A stretch of DNA of 45,768 nucleotides, from positions 1-45,768 of the forward strand of contig JAGADO010000130.1 of assembly GCA_017613535.1 (NCBI GenBank), written 5' to 3'. Made by a program: the position numbers and the translations under genes. This document shows positions 40,967 through 45,768 of this stretch, piece after piece (the stretch's first letter is position 1; every line of letters begins with the position of its first letter). A model generated the notes under the pieces. The model was not told where the DNA came from. It was given only the letters and a program-made list of their open reading frames with translations, and ran no database searches. The stretch comes from Clostridia bacterium. GTDB lineage: Bacteria > Bacillota > Clostridia > UBA1212 > UBA1255.

Positions 40967-42115
40967 ATGGCAGACCGTATAGTTCTCAACCCGATCTCGT
41001 ACCACGGACACGGAGCGATCGAAAACATCGTTCCCGAACTCGTTTCAAGAGGCAAGAAAAAAGCCTTCGTCGCGACCGATCCCGACCTCGTAAAATTCGG
41101 CGTCGCTGCAAAGGTGACCGATCTCCTCGATAAAGCGGGTTTCCCGTACTTCGTTTATTCCGACATTAAAGCAAATCCGACCATCGAAAATGTTAAAAAC
41201 GGCGTTGCCGCGTTCAAAGCCGCGGGCACTGACTGTATAATCTCGGTCGGAGGCGGCTCCGCGATGGACACCGCAAAAGCGATCGGAATCATTATCACAA
41301 ACCCTGAATTCTCAGACGTCCGCTCGCTCGAAGGCGTTGCACCGACGAAGAACCCCACGGTCTTCACTATCGCAGTACCCACGACCGCCGGAACTGCCGC
41401 CGAAGTAACAATAAACTACGTCATCACCGACGTCGAGAAAAAGCGCAAATTCGTCTGCGTCGATATACACGACATACCCGAAGTTGCCGTCGTTGACCCC
41501 GACATGATGTCGTCGATGCCCAAAGGCCTCACCGCCGCGACAGGTATGGACGCATTGACCCACGCGATAGAAGGATACATCACGAAGGGACATTGCGCGA
41601 TCAGCGATATGTTCCACCTCGAGGCGATCAGACTGATAGCGAAAAACCTCCGCGCCGCGGTCAACAACGATCCCGACGGACGCGAAGGAATGGCGCTCGG
41701 ACAATATATTGCCGGCATGGGCTTCAGCAACGTCGGCCTCGGCATAGTTCACTCTATGGCTCACGGACTCAGCGCGCTGTATGACACACCGCACGGCGTT
41801 GCTTGCGCGATCATCCTCCCGATAGGCCTCGAGTACAATAAACCCGCCGCCCTCGAGCGTTACCGCGCGATCGGAAAGGCGATGGAAGTTCCGTATATTG
41901 ATACCATGACCGATGCCGAAGCAGCCGACGCGACCATCGCGGCAGTAAGAAAACTCTCCGCAGACGTCGGTATACCGGCAGACCTCAGCGGGATCGTAAA
42001 GAAAAAGGACGTTATGTTCCTCTCCGAATCCGCGTACGCCGATGCGTGCCGCCCCGGCAATCCCCGCGACACCTCCGTCGAAGACATCGCTAAACTCTAT
42101 CGCGACAATATGTGA
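40967..42115 (+). CDS. fucO: Lactaldehyde reductase / iron-dependent 1,2-propanediol dehydrogenase
   Basis: This group III iron-containing alcohol dehydrogenase reduces lactaldehyde from fucose or rhamnose breakdown to 1,2-propanediol, using NADH. The 382-residue protein is strikingly close to E. coli FucO: CIISVGGGSAMDTAKAIGI (nucleotide loop), AVPTTAGTAAEVTINYVITD, GMDALTHAIEGYITKG, and iron-ligand histidines in LTHAIEG, IVHSMAHG and DTPHGVA. The ATG at 40967 follows AAAGGTG by 7 bases; an ATG 15 codons upstream lacks a site. Codons end overwhelmingly in C or G compared with neighbours, suggesting high expression. No other fucose or rhamnose gene is nearby. Confidence 0.92.
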   Translation: MADRIVLNPISYHGHGAIENIVPELVSRGKKKAFVATDPDLVKFGVAAKVTDLLDKAGFPYFVYSDIKANPTIENVKNGVAAFKAAGTDCIISVGGGSAMDTAKAIGIIITNPEFSDVRSLEGVAPTKNPTVFTIAVPTTAGTAAEVTINYVITDVEKKRKFVCVDIHDIPEVAVVDPDMMSSMPKGLTAATGMDALTHAIEGYITKGHCAISDMFHLEAIRLIAKNLRAAVNNDPDGREGMALGQYIAGMGFSNVGLGIVHSMAHGLSALYDTPHGVACAIILPIGLEYNKPAALERYRAIGKAMEVPYIDTMTDAEAADATIAAVRKLSADVGIPADLSGIVKKKDVMFLSESAYADACRPGNPRDTSVEDIAKLYRDNM

Positions 42116-42131
42116 CAAGTCATTTAAACTC

Positions 42132-42173
42132 AAACCGCCGCAGGCGCTGCTTTGCGTCCGCGGCGGTTTTATT
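42132..42173 (+). terminator. Rho-independent terminator after fucO
   Basis: AAACCGCCGC pairs with GCGGCGGTTT across an 18-base loop region and is followed by TATTAT. It starts 17 bases after the stop codon. Confidence 0.75.
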
Positions 42174-42190
42174 ATACCTAAATTTTGCGT

Positions 42191-42781
42191 TCATAATGCG
42201 GCTTTCCTTATCGCCTGCGCCGTCTTCTCGGCACAGCGCCTGTAGCCCGCTTCAGTGAGGTGGAGCAGATCCGGGCACTTGTAGTAATGCTCATCCTCCA
42301 GGCAAAGAGAATAAAGATTATTGACCGCGACGCCCTCGCTTCTCATAAATGCGACAGCCGCGGCATTGTATTGTTCGACCCATTCTTTTTCGTAATAGGC
42401 GCGCGGGACACCTTCTTTTATCAAAGCCGCCTCAGCCTCTTTAGGCAGGATCGGAGTCGTCGTGGCAAAAATCGGCACGGCGCCGTTCTGGCGGATCTGT
42501 TCGAGGATCCGGCCAAGGAAGTATACGTACTCGTCAACGGGATGTATCGCTTCCTTCATTGGCGCTTCGACATTCATGTCCCAGTATCCGTTGTTCCAGT
42601 GGACAACATCAAATTTACCGTAATGTTTGAAGAACTGGTTCGCCTGCCAGAGCGTGTACGCCGCGAAACGACCGTTGTCAACATCGTCGTATATCACTTC
42701 GAACTCGCCCGCCAGTAACTCCTTCACATACTCATCATAACCCATCCTGATAGAATCACCAAGCAGCAAAACCCTTTTCAT
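42191..42781 (-). CDS. SGNH/GDSL-family hydrolase
   Basis: A 196-residue single-domain esterase/lipase-like protein. Block I is LLLGDSIRMGY (catalytic Ser10), a WNNGYWD segment near 63-69 carries the oxyanion-hole Asn, and the C-terminal block V is DLLHLTEAGY with the catalytic Asp and His. Family members deacetylate polysaccharides or hydrolyse esters. There is no signal peptide, so it is probably cytoplasmic. It lies 28 bp downstream of a cyclase-family gene, with a recurrent hairpin in between. Confidence 0.88.
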   Translation of the reverse strand: MKRVLLLGDSIRMGYDEYVKELLAGEFEVIYDDVDNGRFAAYTLWQANQFFKHYGKFDVVHWNNGYWDMNVEAPMKEAIHPVDEYVYFLGRILEQIRQNGAVPIFATTTPILPKEAEAALIKEGVPRAYYEKEWVEQYNAAAVAFMRSEGVAVNNLYSLCLEDEHYYKCPDLLHLTEAGYRRCAEKTAQAIRKAAL

Positions 42782-42799
42782 TTTTCTCCTTTCATCGCG

Positions 42800-42821
42800 G
42801 GACGTAGCTTCAGCTGCGTCC
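42800..42821. repeat. Covarying hairpin repeat, copy 2
   Basis: GGACGTAGC and GCTGCGTCC close the same TTCA loop as at 5586-5607 and are followed by the same CCGATCCC. It overlaps the stop codon of the cyclase-family gene at 42810-42812. Confidence 0.65.
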
Positions 42822-43415
42822 CCGATCCCGCATCAAAACCGCTCTGCACGGCGCGCCTTCCGCTCCTCCGAGATTCAGCGGCGCAGCACTGAGCAGATAA
42901 ACACCCGCGTCAACTTCCTGAAGCCTGATTCCCTCAAGCAAAACGATATCCGCACCTAGCATTATAAGATGCACTTCCATCGGAGCGTCCTCAGGGCCGA
43001 CAGTCTGAGACTCGTTTCCAAACAGCTTTATTCCGGCGTCAGCGAAGACCTGCGCGCCTGCTTTCGTAAGTATAGCCTTCCCTTTTACCAATATCCTCTG
43101 CGCGGAACACGGATCAGCCTCCTTCGCCGCAGACAGAATATCCGCCGCATCATTTGCCCCGATCTCGCCCTCAAACTCCGCCACAAAAGCGTACCCGACG
43201 AAATTGTCCAGCCTGACCTGATCGATCGTTTTACCGTCATTGACAAAATGATTCGGAGCGTCAACATGCGTTCCGTTGTGCGCACACATACTGAATGCGG
43301 TCAGGTTGCAATGCGCTCCGTCATCCATACTCGCGAGCTGCTCACGTTTCGGGCAGGGATCTCCCGGATATACAGCGCATCCGAACACTTCCTGTGAAAT
43401 ATCAAAAATCTCCAT
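42810..43415 (-). CDS. Cyclase-family (kynurenine formamidase-like) metal hydrolase
   Basis: The 201-residue protein carries the family signature HNGTHVDAPNHF near 48-59, whose His/Asp residues bind metal in the HxGTHxDxPxH motif, and LFGNESQTVGPEDAP later on. Family members include arylformamidase KynB and isatin hydrolase; the substrate here is unknown and no tryptophan-catabolism genes are adjacent. GGAGATT precedes the ATG. The last codons (RDRGRS) are encoded by the recurrent hairpin, as if the element had inserted at the 3' end. Confidence 0.87.
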   Translation of the reverse strand: MEIFDISQEVFGCAVYPGDPCPKREQLASMDDGAHCNLTAFSMCAHNGTHVDAPNHFVNDGKTIDQVRLDNFVGYAFVAEFEGEIGANDAADILSAAKEADPCSAQRILVKGKAILTKAGAQVFADAGIKLFGNESQTVGPEDAPMEVHLIMLGADIVLLEGIRLQEVDAGVYLLSAAPLNLGGAEGAPCRAVLMRDRGRS

Positions 43416-43452
43416 ACATTAATCTCCGTTTCACGCTGCGCCCGAGACCGGC

Positions 43453-44493
43453 TCAGGCCCACTTGTAGACCGCATCGATCGTCTTCCCGTCCCGCATCTT
43501 TATAACGAAATTGCCCGGGAGCATCCTGTCTTCTCCGCCTTCTTTATACATAACAAAAAACGTCGATGTCAGGTACTCATTATAGCACCGCGCATTGTAG
43601 ATATTGACGTAAACCAGCTCGAGCGGCCCGTTCAGCACAATTTCATTCTTTTCGAGCGTCGTGCGGACAATATTTTCCGTCTCGGCTCTGAACGCGTCGA
43701 TCGCTTCCGCCGTACGGCGTACGGCTTCTTCCTTTCCGGGAAAACTGCCGCCGGACGGTTCGTGCTCTTTCAGAAGCGGAAGTATCGCGGGGCGCTCAGC
43801 TGTATCAAACGAATAAACTCCGGCGCGGACAAGGGCGTTTACAACGAGTGCTCCTGTATAGTAGCAGGATATCCTGATCGGGAAAAGATGTTCGGGCTTC
43901 GTCATTACCGCCCGCATCTGCTCCGTCAGCTCGTGCGCTTTGCTTTCGTTAAGTTGCATAAGCACCTGCCATTCGACGTAGTTCGCGGTCCCCTCTATCT
44001 CCTCCGTCCTTACCTCGTACGAGAACTGGTACGGGAACTTTTCGCGGCGCAGGCTGCGAAGAGACATCAATTCGCTGAATGCTGCGCTGTCAAAGCTTTC
44101 GGTCATAGCCAGCAGAAGTTCATTCTCGCGCAGTTTGATGCCCAGATTTTCAGCATCGTACTCGTACCTGACCAGTGCCTCAAGCTCGTCCGGCCAGCAG
44201 TCCCATCCCTGAAGCCGCTGGAATCCGTGGAACATTTCATGAACGATCTTAGAAGTCAGGACGGCTGTTTCAAGTTCTCCGGAAACCATCCAGATCGCGA
44301 TCTGCTCCCCGTTGTAAACGATCGACGTGTTCGCGCAGAAAGCATCAGTCTTCTCGACGAACCTGCCGTCAAAAAAGCATTTATTGTCATCGTACAGCGC
44401 AAATTTCAGCGGCGCGAAACCGGGCCAGATGGCATCAAAATCAAGCTTAGATATTGCCACGGCGACATCGTTATATAATAGTTCCAGATCCAT
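43453..44493 (-). CDS. Putative zincin-like protein of unknown function
   Basis: I do not recognise a named family for this 346-residue protein. It contains HEMFHGFQ near 86-93, an HExxH zinc-peptidase motif, and a downstream EEIEGTANYVEW near 165-176 whose glutamate could be the third ligand of a gluzincin. There is no signal peptide or membrane helix. The rest shows ordinary soluble composition, ending with strand-rich sequence (FVIKMRDGKTIDAVYKWA). AGGAGTGA lies at good distance before the ATG. It sits between the cyclase gene and a small membrane-protein gene on the same strand. Confidence 0.75.
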   Translation of the reverse strand: MDLELLYNDVAVAISKLDFDAIWPGFAPLKFALYDDNKCFFDGRFVEKTDAFCANTSIVYNGEQIAIWMVSGELETAVLTSKIVHEMFHGFQRLQGWDCWPDELEALVRYEYDAENLGIKLRENELLLAMTESFDSAAFSELMSLRSLRREKFPYQFSYEVRTEEIEGTANYVEWQVLMQLNESKAHELTEQMRAVMTKPEHLFPIRISCYYTGALVVNALVRAGVYSFDTAERPAILPLLKEHEPSGGSFPGKEEAVRRTAEAIDAFRAETENIVRTTLEKNEIVLNGPLELVYVNIYNARCYNEYLTSTFFVMYKEGGEDRMLPGNFVIKMRDGKTIDAVYKWA

Positions 44494-44527
44494 AATAAAT
44501 CACTCCTTCGCCAAAAAACGCCGGAAT

Positions 44528-44746
44528 TTAAACAAAAATGCGGATAATGAGCAGCGCTGTGCCGATCACGGCGAGGGCGATCCCGATCACCAGAGAGACC
44601 GTCATTCTGCGCTGAAGCCTTTGGTAAAGGTCCGCCGAACCGTCAAGCGTGTGGTAATACGCGAACCGGTTCAGCGCCGCGAAAAGCATTGACACGACAC
44701 CGGCAACTATAATTATTATTCCGAAGATCAGCAGCAGTTTTTTCAT
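44528..44746 (-). CDS. Small two-helix membrane protein
   Basis: A 72-residue protein with hydrophobic helices at about 4-24 and 49-70 joined by a charged loop (HTLDGSADLYQRLQRRM). No family is recognised. GGGTGAT lies upstream of the ATG, and it is tightly spaced (6 bp) behind the acetyltransferase gene, which supports a real gene. Confidence 0.6.
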   Translation of the reverse strand: MKKLLLIFGIIIIVAGVVSMLFAALNRFAYYHTLDGSADLYQRLQRRMTVSLVIGIALAVIGTALLIIRIFV

Positions 44747-44752
44747 TTATTA

Positions 44753-45412
44753 TCACCCTTCAAAAAACGCAATCATTTTCTTTAACTCTACCCTGACCTT
44801 TTCCAGGTCGCTGCATGTAAGGAGCGGAATAAGGTCGTTGACCTCTTCAACACTTTTATCCCACCACTTGAACCGAAGGAGAAGTTCGATCAGTTCGTCG
44901 TCAAAACGCTTTCGCAAAGGCCTGGCGGGGTTTCCCGCAACGATCGTGTACGGTTCGACGTCGCTCCCGACAACGCTGTTCGCACCGATGATCGCACCGT
45001 CGGCAATATGCACTCCGGGCAGGATCAATGCGTTCTGCCCGATCCAGACGTCGTTGCCCACGACTGTATCTCCCCTGATCGGCAGATCTGAAAGTTCCGG
45101 CGGCTGCATATCCCAGCCCTCGAGCGTATAAAACGGAAACGTTGTCACCGCGTTCAGCTGGTGATTTGCCCCGTTCATGACGAATTCGACACCCGCTGCG
45201 ATCTGACAATATTTGCCGATGATCAGTTTATCGCCGATCCATTCGTAGTGATGCGTGACGTGGCTTTCGAACTCTGAATCGGCAATGTAAGTGAAGTCGC
45301 CGACAATGATATTCGGCTTTTTTACCGTCGGTTTTACGTATATTTCTTTTTCGTATCCGCTGATTGGATGGATCACGTCAGGATCCGGAAGTTTACCGTT
45401 TTTCATATCCAT
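44753..45412 (-). CDS. Vat/CatB-type xenobiotic acetyltransferase
   Basis: A 219-residue left-handed beta-helix (hexapeptide-repeat) acetyltransferase. It resembles streptogramin A acetyltransferases of the Vat group over its full length: PDPDVIHPISGYEKEIYVKPT, YHYEWIGDKLIIGKYCQIAAGVEFVMNGANHQ (catalytic His in GANH), the GNDVWIGQNALILPGVHIADGAIIGANSVV repeats, and the KWWD motif. Vat enzymes O-acetylate streptogramin A using acetyl-CoA. Many chromosomal homologs have unknown natural acceptors, so resistance is a possibility, not a conclusion. The start is modestly supported. Confidence 0.88.
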   Translation of the reverse strand: MDMKNGKLPDPDVIHPISGYEKEIYVKPTVKKPNIIVGDFTYIADSEFESHVTHHYEWIGDKLIIGKYCQIAAGVEFVMNGANHQLNAVTTFPFYTLEGWDMQPPELSDLPIRGDTVVGNDVWIGQNALILPGVHIADGAIIGANSVVGSDVEPYTIVAGNPARPLRKRFDDELIELLLRFKWWDKSVEEVNDLIPLLTCSDLEKVRVELKKMIAFFEG

Positions 45413-45644
45413 TCGTCTTAATTCGTCTTTATTGCCCCGCCGTCAATGCGGCTGTTCTCTGCTTTTTTAATTGCCCGCCTTCCCCGGGCAGCGCTTCTTT
45501 CCTCAATTATCTGCGTCATTTTACCACTTTTAAGCAGTTTCTTCAATGTTGCCCTCATGCATTCAGTGAACAAATTGATCTTTATGAATGCTTTCGCTTC
45601 CAGGCGGCGAAAATGAGCGGCGGAGCAGGTATTTAAACTGTTAA

Positions 45645-45680
45645 AATAAAAAAAGAAAGCCCGTCGTGACCTGGGCTTTC
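45645..45680 (-). terminator. Rho-independent terminator after tRNA-Leu
   Basis: On the minus strand GAAAGCCC pairs with GGGCTTTC and is followed by a long T run, 7 bases beyond the tRNA 3' end. The stretch 45413-45644 has no supportable gene. Confidence 0.9.
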
Positions 45681-45687
45681 CTGATGA

Positions 45688-45768
45688 TGCCGGCGGCGGG
45701 GGTCGAACCCGCACGGGTGATTAGCCCAACGGATTTTGAGTCCGTCACGTCTGCCAATTCCATCACGC
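45688..45768 (-). tRNA. tRNA-Leu (anticodon CAA), partial at the window edge
   Basis: On the minus strand the anticodon stem ACGGA/TCCGT encloses loop CTCAAAA, giving anticodon CAA for UUG. A long variable arm, the T arm GCGGG-TTCGACC-CCCGC and the D-arm sequence TGGCAGA fit a class II leucine tRNA. The 3' acceptor strand CGCCGGC implies a 5' strand GCCGGCG, of which the first four bases fall outside the window. The sequence after the discriminator A is TCA, so CCA is not encoded and must be added by Cca. Confidence 0.93.

Noticed and set aside
45418-45714. 98-codon minus-strand frame next to the tRNA
   Set aside because: It begins inside the tRNA-Leu gene and runs through its terminator, so it cannot be a normal gene.

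Overview
The window looks like chromosomal DNA from a Gram-positive Firmicute, most likely an uncultured member of the Clostridia. The grounds are strong AGGAGG-type ribosome binding sites, sigma-A style promoters (TTGACA/TATAAT, 17-18 bp spacing), an ECF vitamin-transport module, ThiI, a YlxM-Ffh pair, DarA, a VTC/DUF4956 pair and no outer-membrane genes. Base composition is roughly half G+C. Nearly all genes lie on the minus strand. Only a lipoprotein (7670), a MocR-like regulator (9676) and a lactaldehyde reductase (40967) are on the plus strand. I see no transposase, integrase or phage structural gene.

Layout. 1-407 is intergenic and holds a candidate 245-bp element with 16-bp inverted ends and two palindromes. 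408-7380 is a translation/RNA-modification operon transcribed leftward: ylxM, ffh, rpsP, khpA, rimM, trmD fused in frame to a cysteine desulfurase, thiI, and a PHP phosphoesterase. 7670-10806 holds a lipoprotein, a pyridoxal kinase and a divergent MocR-type regulator that is truncated and has lost its PLP lysine. 10791-15417 runs xre, immA-like, 2-hydroxyacid dehydrogenase, copA; copA ends in a CopZ-like domain that has its own internal ribosome binding site. 15552-20728 has a leucine-rich-repeat lipoprotein, a repeat-rich intergenic stretch, a GltS-type symporter and an acyltransferase. 20859-24182 is M23 peptidase, cca and rnz. 24183-24940 is a second repeat-rich gap. 24941-27714 is ecfT and a single-chain double EcfA. 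27779-32330 holds pcp, a TIM44-like membrane protein, smpB, a small membrane protein, a phosphodiester glycosidase and an N-acetylhexosamine-kinase-like protein. 32396-37187 carries the c-di-AMP receptor DarA, a DUF1854 protein, an unusual ABC exporter, and a DUF4956/VTC pair. 37360-40636 is a GH127-type arabinofuranosidase and miaB. 40967-42115 is fucO. 42191-45412 holds an SGNH hydrolase, a cyclase-family hydrolase, an unknown zincin-like protein, a small membrane protein and a Vat-type acetyltransferase. A tRNA-Leu runs off the right edge.

How the parts work together. The left operon joins protein synthesis and targeting (S16, RimM, Ffh) to tRNA modification: TrmD makes m1G37, and cysteine desulfurase plus ThiI make s4U8, so the fusion physically links two tRNA-modification routes. 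The xre/immA pair sits upstream of a copper exporter with no CsoR or CopY in view.

The most unusual material is (i) the TrmD-cysteine desulfurase fusion, (ii) the CopA-CopZ fusion with an internal start, (iii) several families of short palindromes (39 bp and 36 bp) in the gaps that share a GCAAA/TTTGC core and in part a common upstream module, and (iv) a covarying hairpin present in two distant operons. Function calls are from motif recognition by eye; no database search was run.
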